This document shows positions 10,450 through 22,246 of a stretch of DNA of 64,000 bases, one piece after another (position 1 is the first letter of the stretch; every line of letters starts with the position of its first letter). A program made the translations under genes and the position numbers. The stretch lies in NCBI RefSeq assembly GCF_947179515.1, contig NC_067474.1, positions 94,429,324-94,493,323 on the forward strand, in the 5' to 3' direction. The notes under the pieces were generated by a model. It made no database searches and was not told the DNA's origin. It worked only from the letters and a program-made list of their open reading frames with translations. This DNA comes from Apodemus sylvaticus (Eukaryota; Chordata; Mammalia; Rodentia; Muridae).

Positions 10450-11230
10450 TAATTCTTGGGGAGATACCAACAGATGCCTACTTACTCCAGACACTGAACC
10501 TGCCTTAGACAAAAATATGGATAGCGTCAAAGTCCAGCTTGGGTAACCACTGAGTTCTATTGGGTTTACTTACAGAAGTATGGGTGAGGGGTTACTTATG
10601 GGAGGAGAAATGACTAAAGATCTCAGTGTCACCAAAGTCCATTCCAGAATGAGGAACAGCATGGAAAGTCTGGAAACTTGGAGTGAGCTGTGCAACGGCA
10701 AGGATGAAGAGAGTCCTCTCTCTGAAGCTTGGTTGGCCTGTGCCTCTTCCAGTTGGCTCAGCTCCTCTCAGGTAGATTCTTTCTGCAGTTCTCATAGGTT
10801 CTGTGCATGAGTCCGGTCAGTTTGAAAGACTTTGAAAATGTTTTGAGTTGTGTACTTCCTGAGCTTAAGGAGCTTCCCTGTAGGGTGCAATGTTTCCCTT
10901 AGGACACTCAGTGTTTCACTCATCTCCACTTCCCCCATCCACTCTCTTCATTTCCCTTCAGAAAAGGGCAGGCCTCCCATATATAAAAACCAAACATAGC
11001 ATGGCAAGTTGCAATAACATTAGGCACCTCTCCTCATATGAGTAAACCCAGAAGGAGGAAAAGGGTCGAGTAAGCAGGCAAAAGAGTCAGAGAGCCCCTG
11101 CTCCTACTGTTAGGAATCCCACAAGAAGACCATGCTATACAACCATAATGTATGCAGAAGGCCTAGGTCAGACCCATGTAGGCTTCTTGATTGTTGGTTC
11201 AGTCAGGGGACACTGACATACAACACTGGA
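10450..11230 (-). repeat. Dispersed murid repeat, probably old L1 3' region
   Basis: The stretch 10910-11210 (AGGCCTCCCATATATAAAAACC and onward) resembles a high-copy murid repeat that I associate with L1 3' regions read in reverse. The part around 10818-10890 shares a diverged segment with 20655-20730, including TTTTGAGTTGT followed by CTTAAGGAG. Family assignment is from memory and uncertain. Confidence 0.45.
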
Positions 11231-11889
11231 GATCAACTTTCTTGAAATTGCTCGTGTATAAGACTTTGTCTCCAGAATTATTTGACCTGCCTTTAGGAGA
11301 ACCAAGGAGTGGCAGGCAACTTCCAAGATGGCCTATAAGGAGATCTTCTTGATACTCATCCCCTTCAACAGAAGCTTGGCTTCTGGATTGCCTTCTAATG
11401 AACAGAATGTGGAAGTAGTGAAGATATGCCATCTGTAAGCCCAGGATATAAAAACTTTTGTAGCCCAGTGGCTTTTGCCAAGGATATGCTTTCTCATTCT
11501 CTTCTAATGACTCACACCACGGGAAGCCAGCTGCCATGGCGTGGGGCAGCCTGTGGTAAACTTAAGACAGCAAGTCTTCTGACAGGCAGAGTCCTTCCCA
11601 TTTGAGCCTTGAGCTAACAGCACCAGCTGGCAGCTTGAGAGATCTGCATCAGCTGCTTCTAGATTCCTGAGCCACGGCAACTACAAGATAAGAAATCATG
11701 GCTGGCTCCAGTTGCTAAGTTACTGTTATATACCAGTGAATAGTGAGTATATATTAGATGCTTGTCAGAATCAGAATTACTGGGGTGGGGGGTGGGGTTC
11801 AATGTGAAAACTCTCTGATCTTTGGGTAAGATTTTGCACACAGGACACCTTGTGTCCTAACAGTCAATGCTCTTTCATTTTTCGGTTTA
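11231..11889. other. Single-copy DNA, no gene seen
   Basis: No supported gene or repeat. The open frame 11199-11537 on the minus strand has no recognisable domain. Confidence 0.5.
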
Positions 11890-11900
11890 AAATTTTTTTT

Positions 11901-12430
11901 CTGGGCACAGCTTGCTCTGGTGGCACTGAGCTTAGGTTCCAGTCCTGAGATCTCTGGTGGGAGCCCTCAGATCTCTCCGCTTCCAGATCCAGATCAGCCT
12001 GGGTGGCAACGCCACATCTCCAGGAACTGCAAGAGGCAAGAGGGGCTTCCGGGAGGGCGGCTGGGAGAAGTCAGTGTGCTCTGGTGAATCCAGCGGGCCC
12101 TAGCAGGAGCCTTCAGGTGCCTGCTTTGAGATCTGAACAGCCTGAGCCACAGCACTCGGTCTCCAGGAAGTGTGGGAGTGCACCTGGAGGCAGTCTGGGA
12201 GCTCACAGCTTGCTCCAGTGGCACTGAGCTTAGGTTCCAGTCCTGGGGCCTCTGGCAGGGGCCCTCAGAGCCTTCAGGTGTCTGCTTCAGGATCTGAACA
12301 GGCTGGGCAACAGCACCCTGTCTCCAGGGAGTGCAGAAGGTAAGCTGTGCACCAGAGGCCACCTGGGAAGAGGCAGCTTCCACTGGTGAGTCCAGCATTG
12401 ACAAGACCAACTAACACCAGTGAGAACTAG
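11901..12430 (+). promoter_or_regulatory. L1 copy E proximal 5' UTR with duplicated units
   Basis: TCTCCAGG recurs at 12017, 12160 and 12321, CCTTCAGGTG at 12110 and 12271 (161 bp apart), and CACAGCTTGCTC at 11906 and 12204 (298 bp apart). Copy A has only one of the CCTTCAGGTG units in the matching place, so copy E carries an additional duplicated unit of about 161 bp. Confidence 0.7.
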
Positions 12431-13636
12431 ATGGCAAAAGGCAAACGCAGGAATGTCACTAACAGAAATCAAGGCAATATGGCAACATCTGAACCCAATT
12501 CTCCTTTACCAGCATGTCCTGGATACTCCATCACACCAGTAAAACAAGATTTGGATTTAAAATCACTGGTCATGATGCTGGTACAGGAACACATGAAAGA
12601 CATACTTAAAGAAACTGAGGAGAAAATGGATCAAAAGTTAGAAGCCCTTGCAAGGGAAACACAAAAATCATTGAAAGAAATCCAGGAGAATACAAAAGCC
12701 AATAATGAGAAAACGCAAAAAACACTTAAAGAAATACAGGAGAACTTTGGTCAACAGGCTGAGGTCATGAAAGAGGAAACACAAAAATCTCTTAAGGAAC
12801 TACAGGAAAGCACAAACAATCAAGTGAAGGAGCTAAGCAAAACCATCCAGGATCTAAAATCAGAAGTAGAAACAACTAAGAAAACTCAAAGGGAGACAAC
12901 TTTGGAGATAGAAAGCCTTGGGAAGAAATCAGGGGACATAAATGCAAATATCAACAACAGAATACAAGAGATAGAAGAAAGAATCTCAGATGCTGAAGAT
13001 ACCATAGAAACCATGGACTCAACAGTTAAAGAAAATGCAAAAAGCAAAAAGCTTGTAACCCAAAATATCCAGGAAATCCAGGACACAATGAGAAGACCAA
13101 ACCTAAGGATTATAGGCATAGATGAGAGTGAAGATTTACAACTTAAAGGGCCAGCAAATATCTTCAATAAAATTATGGAAGAAAACTTCCCTAACCTAAA
13201 GAGAGAGATGCCCATGAATATACAAGAAGCCTACAGAATTCCAAACAGGCTGGACCAGAACAGAAATACTTCCCGTCACATAATAATCAAAACCCCAAAT
13301 GTACTAAACAAAGAAAGAATATTAAAGGCAGTTAGAGAGAAAGGCCAAGTAACATATAAAGGAAGACCTATCAGAATCACAGCAGACTTTTCACCTGAGA
13401 CTATGAAGGCTAGAAGATTCTGGGCAGATCTCATGCAGACTCTAAGAAAACACAAATGCCAGCCAAAACTACTATATCCAGCAAAACTCTCAATCACCAT
13501 ACATGGAGAAACTAAGATATTCCATGACAAAACCAAGTTTACCCAATATCTATCCACAAACCCAGCCCTACAAATGATAATAGGAGGAAAACACCAATAC
13601 AAGGAGGGACACTTCACCCTAGAGAAAGCAAGATAG
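12431..13636 (+). CDS. L1 ORF1 protein (ORF1p), intact, 401 aa
   Basis: The L1 nucleic-acid chaperone, expected to trimerise and bind L1 RNA in cis. Residues 1-45 are basic and then Pro/Ser-rich. About 45-215 form a heptad-like coiled coil with repeated QKSLKEIQEN-type segments. The RRM-like domain starts at about 221 (RRPNLRIIGIDESED), with NIFNKIMEENFPNL at 243-256. The C-terminal domain covers about 302-385 (REKGQVTYKGRPIRI, ETMKARRFWADL, LLYPAKLSI). It starts directly after the 5' UTR at the conserved MAKGKRRN and has no stop or frameshift, although ORF2 of the same element is heavily broken. Its length is normal for a murine ORF1p. Native expression would need a promoter that this truncated copy may lack. 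Confidence 0.95.
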   Translation: MAKGKRRNVTNRNQGNMATSEPNSPLPACPGYSITPVKQDLDLKSLVMMLVQEHMKDILKETEEKMDQKLEALARETQKSLKEIQENTKANNEKTQKTLKEIQENFGQQAEVMKEETQKSLKELQESTNNQVKELSKTIQDLKSEVETTKKTQRETTLEIESLGKKSGDINANINNRIQEIEERISDAEDTIETMDSTVKENAKSKKLVTQNIQEIQDTMRRPNLRIIGIDESEDLQLKGPANIFNKIMEENFPNLKREMPMNIQEAYRIPNRLDQNRNTSRHIIIKTPNVLNKERILKAVREKGQVTYKGRPIRITADFSPETMKARRFWADLMQTLRKHKCQPKLLYPAKLSITIHGETKIFHDKTKFTQYLSTNPALQMIIGGKHQYKEGHFTLEKAR

Positions 13637-13691
13637 TAACCTTTCATCAAACCCAAAAGAAGTTAACCAAATTTAAGAAATAACATCAAAA

Positions 13692-16600
13692 ATGATAGGA
13701 AGTAACAATCACTATTCCTTAATATCTCTTAACATCAATGGACTCAATGCCCCAATAAAAAGACCTAGACTAACTGACTGGATACGTAAACAGTACCCTA
13801 CATTTCGCTGCTTACAGGAAACACACCTCAGGGTCAAAGACAAACACTACCTTAGAGTAAAAGGCTGGAAGACAATTTTAAAAGCAAATGGTCTCAGGAA
13901 ACAAGCTGGAGTAGCCATTTTAATATAAGATAAGATTGAGTTTCAACCCAAAGTCATCAAAAGAGGCTCTGAGGGACACTTCTTGCTGGTCAAAGGAAAA
14001 ATACAAGAAGAACTCTAAATCGTGAACATCTATGCTCCAAATGCAAGGGCACCCTCATTCATAAAAGAAACTTTATTAAAGCTCAAAGCACACATTGCAC
14101 CTAACACAATAATTGTGGGTGACTTCAACACTGCACTTTCCTCAATGGACCGATCAGGAAAACAGAAACTAAACAGGGACACAATGAAATTAATTGAAGC
14201 TTTGGACCAATTAGATTTAACAGATATATATAGAACATTCTATCCTAAAGCAAAAGAATATACCTTTTTCTCAGCACCTCATGGTACCTTCTCCAAAATC
14301 GACCATATAATTGGTCACAAGACAGACCTCAACAAATATAAGAAGATCAAACTAATCCCTTGCCTCCTATCAGATCACTATGAAGTAAAAGTGGTCTTTA
14401 ATAGCAACAAAAACAACAGAAAACCCACATACACGTGGAAACTGAACAATATTCTACTCAATGATACCTTGGTCAAGGAAGAAATAAAGAAAGAAATTAA
14501 AGACTTTTTAGAACACAATGAAAATGAAGACAAAACATACCCAAATCTATGGGACACAATGAAAGCAGTGCTAAGAGGAAAACTCATAGCCCTGAGTGCC
14601 TCCAAAAAGAAAATGGAGAGAGCATACGTTACCAGCTTAATGACACACCTGAAAGCCCTGGAACAAAAAGAAGCTATTTCACCCAGGAGGAGTAGAAGGC
14701 AGGAAATCATCAAACTCAGGGCTGAAATCAATCAAGTAGAAACAAAGAGAACCATACAAAGAATCAACAAAACCAGGAGCTGGTTCTTTGAGAAAATCAG
14801 CAAGATAGATAAACCCTTAGCCAGAGTAACCAAAGGACACAGAGACAGTATCCAGATTAACAAACTTAGAAATGAAAAGGGAGATATAACAACAGAAACT
14901 GAGGAAATTCAAAAAATCATTATATCCTACTACAAAAGCCTGTACTCAACACAACTGGAGAATCTGGAGGAAATGGACAGTTTCCTAGACAAATATCCAA
15001 CACCAAAACTAAATCTGGATCAAATAGATCAACTAAACAGTCCCATAACACCTGAAGAAATAAAAAGGGTCATAGAAAGTCTCCCATCAAAAAAAGCACG
15101 GGACCAGATGGCTTCAGTGCAGAGTTCTATCAGACCTTCATAGAAGACCTAACACCAATACTCTTCAAACTATTCCACAAAATAGAAACAGAAGGAACTC
15201 TACCCAACTCGTTCTATAAAGCCACAATTACGCTGATACCAAAACCACACAAAGATCCAACAAAGAAAGAGAACTTCAGGCCAATTTCTCTTATGAATAT
15301 TGATGCAAAAATACTTAATAAAATTCTTGCCAACTGAATCCAAGAACACATCAAAACGATCATCCACCATGATCAAGTAGGCTTCATCCCAGGGATGCAG
15401 GGATGGTTCAATATAAGGAAATCCATCAATGCTATCCACTACATAAACAAACTCAAAGAAAAAAAAACATATGATCATCTCATTAGATGCAGAAAAAGCA
15501 TTTGACAAAATCCAGCATCCTTTCATGCTAAAAGTATTGGAAAGAACAGGAATTCAAGGCCCATACCTAAACATCGTTAAAGCAATATACAGCAAACCTG
15601 TAGCCAACATCAAACTAAATGGAGAGAAACTTGAAGCAATCCCACTAAAATCAGGGACTAGACAAGGCTGTCCTCTCCATATCTTTTCAATATAGTACTT
15701 GAAGTTCTAGCTAGAGCAATTAGACAACATAAGGAGGTCAGGGGGATACAAATTGGAAAGGAAGAAGTCAAATTATCACTATTTGCAGATGACATGATAG
15801 TCTACTTAAGTGACCCGAAAACTTCCACCAGAGAACTACTACAGCTGATAAACTTCAGCAAAGTGGCTGGTTATAAAATCAACTCAAGCAAATCAGTTGC
15901 CTTCTATACTCAAAGGATAAGCAGGCTGAGAAAGAAGTTAGGGAAATGACACCCTTCAAAATAGCCACAAACAATATAAAGTATCTTGGTGTGACTCTAA
16001 CCAAACAAGTGAAAGATCTATATGACAAGAACTTCAGGTCTCTGAAGAAGGAAATCGAAGAAGACCTCAGAAAATGGAAAAATCTGCCATGCTCGTGGAT
16101 TGGCAGGATTAATATAGTTAAAATGGCCATCTTGCCAAAAGCGATCTACAGATTCAATGCAATCCCCATCAAAATCCCAACTCAGTTCTTCACATAGTTA
16201 AAAGAAGCAATTCTCAAATTCATCTGGAATAACAAGAAACCCAGGATAGCTAAAACTATTCTCAACAACAAAAGAAATTCTGGGGGAATCAGTATCCCCG
16301 ACTTCAAGCAATACTACAGAGCAATAGTGTTAAAAACTGCATGGTATTGGCACAGTGACAGACAAGTGGACCAATGGAATAGAATTGAAGATCCAGAAAT
16401 GAATCCACACACTTATGGTCACTTGATCTTCGACAAAGGAGCCAAAAACATCCAGTGGAAAAAAGATAGCCTTTTCAACAAATGGTGCTGGATCAATTGG
16501 AGGTCAGCATGCAGAAGAATGCAAATTGATCCATTCTTATCTCCATGTACTAAACTTCACTCCAGGTGGATCAGGGACCTCCATGTAAAACCAGACACAC

Positions 16601-17505
16601 TGAAACTAATAGAAAAGAAACTGGGGAAGACACTTGAGGACATGGGCACAGGGGAAAAGTTCCTGAACAGATCACCAATAGCTTATGCTTTAAGATCAAG
16701 AATTGACAAATGGGACCTCATAAATTTACAAAGTTTCTGTAAGGCAAAGGACACTGTTAAAAGGACAAAATGGCAACCATCAAATTGCGAAAGGATATTC
16801 ACCAACCCCACATCTGATAGAGGGCCAATATCCAATATATACAAAGAACTCAAGAAGTTAGACCCCAGGGAACCAAATAACCCTTTTAAAAAATGGGGTA
16901 CAGATCTTAACAAAGAATTTTCACCTGAAGAAATCCGGATGGCCGAGAGGCACCTTAAGAAGTGCTCAACATCATTAGTAATTAGGGAAATGCAGATCAA
17001 AACAACCCTGAGATTTCACCTTACACCAGTCAGAATGGCTAAGGTCAAAAACTCAGGAGACAGCAGGTGTTGGAGAGGATGTGGAGAAAGAGGAACACTC
17101 CTCCACTGCTGGTGGGGCTGTAAGATGGTACAACCACTGTGGAAATCAGTCTGGAGGTTCCTCAGAAAACCGGACATGAGACTTCCAGAGGACCCTGCTA
17201 TACCTCTCCTGGGCATATACACAAAGGATTCCCCGGCACGCAATAAAGACACATGCTCCATTATGTTCATAGCAGCCTTATTTATAGTAGCTAGAAGCTG
17301 GAAAGAACCCAGATGCCCCTCAAAGGAGGAATGGATTCAGAAAATGTGGTATATTTACACAATGGAATACTACTCAGCAATTAGAAACAATGAATTCACA
17401 AAATTGTTAGGCAAATGGTTTGATCTGGAAAATATCATCCTAAGTGAGGTAACCCAATCACAAAAGAATACACATGGAATGCAATCTCTGATATGTGGAT
17501 ATTAA
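13692..17505 (+). pseudogene. L1 ORF2 (endonuclease/reverse transcriptase), broken
   Basis: ORF2 normally makes one protein of about 1280 residues. Endonuclease: SLISLNINGLN from residue 9 with N14, the QETH motif with E43, GDFNT near 14118 and SDHY near 14380. Reverse transcriptase: LDAEKAF near 15484, GTRQGCPL near 15655 and FADD at 15782-15793. C-terminal cysteine motif C-X3-C-X7-H-X4-C near 17070-17120, then KMWYIYTMEYYSAI. Breaks seen: TAA 13926-13928, TAA 14016-14018, a one-base loss in the A-run 15089-15095, TGA 15335-15337, a one-base gain near 15455-15466, a loss of about 4 bases near 15675, a frame change near 15920, and TAG 16195-16197. The last part is then open to 17505. No active enzyme is possible. 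Confidence 0.95.
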
Positions 17506-17790
17506 TTAGCCCAGAAGCCCTGAATACCCAAGGCACAAATTGCATAACAAATGACTCCCATGAAGAAGTATGGAGAGGGTCCTGATCCTGGAAAGGATTG
17601 ACCTAGCATTGGAAGGGAATATAAGGACAGAGAAAAAAGAGGGCGGTGAATGGAGAAGGGATGGAGAGAAGAAGGTTTATGGGATATATGGGGAAGAGGG
17701 GTTCCGAGAAAGGGAAAATCATTTGGAATGTAAACAAAGAATATAGAAAATATTAAAATTAAAATTTAAAATATTAAAAAAAATACTGTC
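17506..17790 (+). other. L1 copy E 3' UTR and A-rich tail
   Basis: A purine-rich stretch (about 17560-17720) with repeated GGGA and GAAG blocks is followed by AATATTAAAATTAAAA-type sequence. This matches the known purine-rich murid L1 3' UTR and an A-rich tail. Confidence 0.85.
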
Positions 17791-18435
17791 AGGCTTTGAG
17801 CAAGAGAAATAGCAAATCAGTTTCAGAGCTCTTGGGATTCAGCCTACTGGTTGTTCTGTGAATGGGTGTGCCTCAGAGAGGCAGAGCCTGGAGGACTACT
17901 TGCTCTGGGGGCTTCATGATGTTAGGGAGCATTGCTTTGCTTGTGTTCTTGTGGTCTTCCAGTCTTTCCTAATCTATGTGTTGGGTAGAGATTCTAAAGG
18001 GCCTTCTAACCCTTCATTGGACAGAATCCTTGTCACTTACAATAACAGCATAAAATAGCATCACTTCTGGAGCAGATTAATGACTCAATCACCACCCTTT
18101 GGAAGAACTTAAAAGTAGATTGTTAGCAAAGACTAGCACTCTTAGAAAGAATTTGGAGAAGTAGATTGTTAATAAAATTAGGTTAAGATGTTTTTGTTAG
18201 TATCTCTGATGTAGAAAATCTTAGAGAACAATTTGAAATTCAGAAAGGTATGTTCTTAATAGTTCAGATAGGAATTCCATTTTAGGTCAAGAAACAAATA
18301 CAATGTCAGCCCTATTAATACTAGCTAACTACTAATACTACCAATACTTACCTTTCTTGCTAAAAGCTGGGCTTGCCATCTCATCAATGTGATGATACCT
18401 TGTTATACCCATTTTTATCCTCAGCTTTCACATAT
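17791..18435. other. Single-copy DNA, no gene seen
   Basis: No coding or mobile sequence recognised. The 66-codon frame at 17858-18058 has no family signature. Confidence 0.5.
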
Positions 18436-18880
18436 TGTAAGTCCCTGACACTTAGTCAGTGGTACTTACTTCGAGATGCCCCTGAGTGATTCATCGCGAT
18501 GTAGATTGATGCAAAAGCAAGAGGTTTATTTTCCAGCACGTTGGCAACCCTCAATCACTCCCTCAAGGTGACCCAGAATGGCTATTACAAGCAGTTTTTA
18601 TACTTTTTAGGGGCATGGGTTGCTTCAGCAAGGCTCCAGTTCATACTTACTAGCTAAGCATATTGACCTTTAAATCAATTGACTAGCAAGAATGACACCC
18701 ATTTGAACTCTACCTGGAACTTTCTAGAGGGTCAGATGACTATTAGTACATCCTGAGAAGTTTTTACTCAGGAATGTTCCTGTGGGTGAAGAATGGAACT
18801 TGGCCTTGCCTTGACCCCAGGCACAATGGCGAAGCTGTAAGGAGGGTGTGGGCCTGGAAAAAAACCCTTAGGGTCCCTTA
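18436..18880 (-). mobile_element. Probable solo LTR of an endogenous retrovirus
   Basis: On the minus strand a TATAAAA box (18594-18602) is followed about 70 bp later by AATAAA (18525-18530) and then the run CCTCTTGC typical of LTR polyadenylation regions. The plus-strand left edge begins TGTAAGTCCC and the right edge ends GGTCCCTTA, an imperfect inverted pair. No retroviral coding sequence adjoins it, so it looks like a solo LTR. The family is not determined, and the exact ends and target duplication are unclear. Confidence 0.6.
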
Positions 18881-20289
18881 ATATGATTTAATAAAAAGAA
18901 AGTTAATGAGTCTATGTGAATCCTGAGGATGTAAAGTAGAAGTGGTTGGATTTTGTTATATATATAAAAGTTTAGATCTGTGATTCTTCTAAGAGTTTTA
19001 CAATATTACTTTCTTAGATAAATAATGAAATAATTGTTTCTTTCTTTGTAACAGCAAACTGCAGCCTGCCAGTAAAGAGAAACTGGCTGACAAAATTACC
19101 TTGCTTGCTTATAACTTTGTTAATCTATAACAAGTTTCTCAGTTACAAATACATGTTGTTTCTGTGGAATACTTTTATTTATCCATAGTATGTAAAACAT
19201 TTGCTCATATTAGAGTATTTGGAACATGTTTTGTCTACATTCTCATTGCAATCATTCACTTAAAGAATAATAGATGTAACCACATTGTGATTTTTGTACA
19301 GCTTGAAAGATTTTGCTGGTACATATAAGTTGTAGAGAAAAAATAAAGGTGCTAGAACTTTGGTCCATCCATCCAAAAAAAAAAAATTGTTTTCTGAAAT
19401 AGCCTCTGAGCTTCATGAGGACAGTCTCCTTCCTTTTTGTTCCTTTTTTTTCTTTTTTCCTTTTTGTTTCTTGTCCCTAATGACTTTAAGAATTCTTTCC
19501 CTACACATGTGTATTCGGTACACACGCCTTTGTGTTTGCCTTCATATCCACTGTTCCTGTGGATGGAGCCTATCTGTGTGTTCAGATGCTGGGAATCACT
19601 GTTATCTCCTTTGCATTAACCATTAAGGCCGAATCTCTGGATTAAACTTAGAGCTCCTCCATTTGGCTTGTCCTTCTAGGGGACCCTATCTCTGCTTCCT
19701 GAGAATAAATTACAGGCAAGTTACCCCACCTGTCTGTTCAGCATTTAAATATTCTGAGGATCCAAACTGCCTGGAAAGCATTTGAAGCACTAAACTATGA
19801 TTCCATCTCCTAATTATAAGACTTTTGTACTGAATGAATAAAGGCTTAGGTCAAATTAGTGGTGTATGTAATTAGTAGACACTCAACCACTTGTTTAATG
19901 AAATGTTTGGGGATGATCCTGACATATATCTTGCTGGACTGTGGATCTCAGTGTTTGTTAGCAGAATTCTGCTCCCTCCACCAACCCCTCTTTTCTCTTC
20001 TAATTCCCCTACCTCTTCCTCCTCTCTTTTCTCCATACATGGATCTGCTTTACTTTCTAAGCCTTGTTTGTGTCCAGGCACCCCAAGAAAAATAGCTACT
20101 GTCATACTGAGTGTGGGATCCTCACATCTGATCAAAGCAAAAAGCATTCCAGAAGTTTCGGAAATTACCCTGCCTCTGGATGTTTTTGCATTAACCTGGA
20201 AAGTAAAGCTGTCTGTAGAAAGATCTCCTTGGCCAATGAGAAGGTAATACACACACGAGTGAGGCCAAGGTCCTGTTTATATCTTGAAA
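18881..20289. other. Single-copy DNA, no gene seen
   Basis: AT-rich, with an A-run near 19375 and a pyrimidine-rich stretch near 19990-20035. Overlapping open frames on both strands at 19859-20252 have no recognisable domain. Confidence 0.5.
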
Positions 20290-20800
20290 GTAAAACAAAT
20301 GGTTGGCTGTTGTGTCAAAAAACTTGTCTTAGGGTAGGGGGTGCACAACATACATGGACTCAACCCAGCAAAGGATTCCATCATGACAGACCAAAGTATG
20401 GATGCTGTCATAGCCCTGTTTTCTGGACCAATATGTTTTCTTGAGGTTAGTTTCAGGGGCATGGGTGAGGGGAAAGAACAGTGACTTTTCCTGGTGCCTC
20501 AGTTGGCATGAGCCAGGCACCTGGGATGGTTAATTCTTCTCCCAGGTAGAGTCTGGTCTCAGAGTCTTCCTTGCAACTCAGCTTCCTTAGGTCTGAGGGG
20601 AACCCTCAGCTTTCCTTATTTACTCTGGTGGGGAGGAGGCTAAGGAATCTGGTCAGTTTCAGGGACTTCCTTGAGATATTTTGAGTTGTTTGCCTTCCTC
20701 CTTAAGGAGATTCCCAATGGAATGTTTCCATCTCAGTGGAAACTGTTACACAAGGACCCAAACTAATTATTTCAATTGAGTGGGTCCCTCCTCAAAATCA
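20290..20800. repeat. Dispersed repeat related to 10450-11230
   Basis: Positions 20655-20730 match 10818-10890 in order and spacing (GGTCAGTTT, GAGTTGT, CTTAAGGAG, AATGTTTCC), with substitutions and small gaps. The outer limits and the family are uncertain. Confidence 0.4.
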
Positions 20801-21859
20801 GTTCAAGAGATATGGGTAAAAAGGCATACTAGCAGTTATGACAAGATAAAGGTGAAAATAAGAGAAACCAGACTCTATTCTAAAGAGCAGGAATGTTTTG
20901 TGAACCCATGGGTGGTGGTGATAAGATACAGGAAACGTTCAGGGTAAAAGGCAGCCAATGCACAGACTGGCAGTCAAACCTCCAGTTTGCCGGTTCCCAG
21001 TGTGTGTGAGGAAGCCAAAGCCCTCCCAAAAGATAATTCAAAGCCCTGGTGAATAGAGAATGATAGTCCTATGCTCAGGATAAGCTCTCGGCTGTGTCAA
21101 ACCCCCAAACATGCTTTGGTGAAACAGTGATCCTCCAGAGGATGGGTTAGAGGTAGCAAGAATCTTGTTTTGTCATTTTGAATATTCAGTGCAAGGGTTA
21201 GGTGCCAATTTGGGACAATTTATTGCTTGAAACTTTCTTGACTATCTGCCCTAGGCAGAGAAGAACAGCAAGACAGCATCTGAACTTAATCTCCCACAGT
21301 AGCAGGATAAGCTGTAGCCCTGGAAGGTGATTGAGGGAAGTGAGGGGCTAGTGATGGTCAAAAATGCAGGTGGCAGGAAGCTCAGCTTTGGCAAAGATGT
21401 TCCTAAGAAAGCCATGCTATTTTCACCTGTTGGGAGTTTATTTCTTCAGGTGAGAGTGACCTTGAAGTTTGGCAGCTGTGAACCTGAGGTCAGCAGGTTG
21501 ATCAAACCTAGGGGCCAGCTAGCTGCCCTTCCTGTCCCTTCCTGTGGTCTCCTCAACTCTGAATCTCTATTTGTCTAGTTGATAGCATACCTGGATTCCT
21601 CAAACAAGGTGATCAATATTTCGGTCTTAAGGTATGAAACTAGGTCCTCTTCCTGGGTAGGTCTCATTGCTGTGCTTACCTCCCACACACCAGTATACAT
21701 GCTACAATCCTCACACTCAGAGAGTAATAAGCAGGCCTCAAATGGGGACACATGAATATCCCTGGGAAGGGGATATAGGATAGATCTTGCTGGTGGACTG
21801 GGGACAGAGGGGTTGGGAAGGTAAAGGATAGGGCAAGGGAGAGTGTACTTGGAGAGAGG

Positions 21860-21896
<37 letters not shown>

Positions 21897-22233
21897 TGTA
21901 GAAAGCTACTACAGTGGAAACTCCTTGGAACATATGAGAATGACCCTAGCAAAGTCTCCTAATAATGGGTTTATGGAGCCTGAACTGGCCATCTTTCATA
22001 ACCAGGCAAGGCTCCTAGCCAAAAAACCTTTGACCTAAAGTCTATACTGCTTACAAGATGTGCTGGGACAATGGTAGTACAGAACTTGTGGGAATGGCCA
22101 ACCCATGACTGTTCTAAATTATGACCCATACCACAAGAGGGAGCCCATCTCTGACACTGTCTGGATGTCCTGAAACCAGAAGCAGGGACACTCCAGAGAC
22201 CCAGGATAGAACTAACCACAATTGGACTTTAAG
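20801..22233. other. Single-copy DNA with one (TG)n microsatellite
   Basis: No gene recognised. A (TG)n run of about 34 bp lies at 21862-21895. Confidence 0.5.
21862..21895. repeat. (TG)n microsatellite
   Basis: An uninterrupted TG dinucleotide run of about 17 units. Confidence 0.97.
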
Positions 22234-22246
22234 AAAGAGTCAATGA
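22234..22246 (+). repeat. Target-site duplication, copy 1
   Basis: AAAGAGTCAATGA directly precedes the first 5'-inverted L1. The same 13 bases occur at 22601-22613 and 23834-23846. Copies 1 and 2 match over 16 bases (from 22231 and 22598). Confidence 0.9.

Larger units (their letters stand above)
11890..17790 (+). mobile_element. Near full-length L1 retrotransposon, copy E
   Basis: A plus-strand L1 of about 5.9 kb: partial 5' UTR, intact ORF1, a 55-bp spacer, a broken ORF2, a purine-rich 3' UTR and an A-rich tail. The distal promoter monomers seen in copy A are absent, so the 5' end is truncated near 11900. I could not identify a clear target-site duplication. It belongs to the same subfamily as copy A. 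Confidence 0.95.

Noticed and set aside
18436..18880. Complete endogenous retrovirus around the LTR
   Set aside because: No internal retroviral coding sequence or second LTR lies on either side, so only a solo LTR is supported.
19859..20252. Overlapping 78-126-codon frames on both strands
   Set aside because: Pyrimidine-rich composition explains the open frames; no domain is visible.
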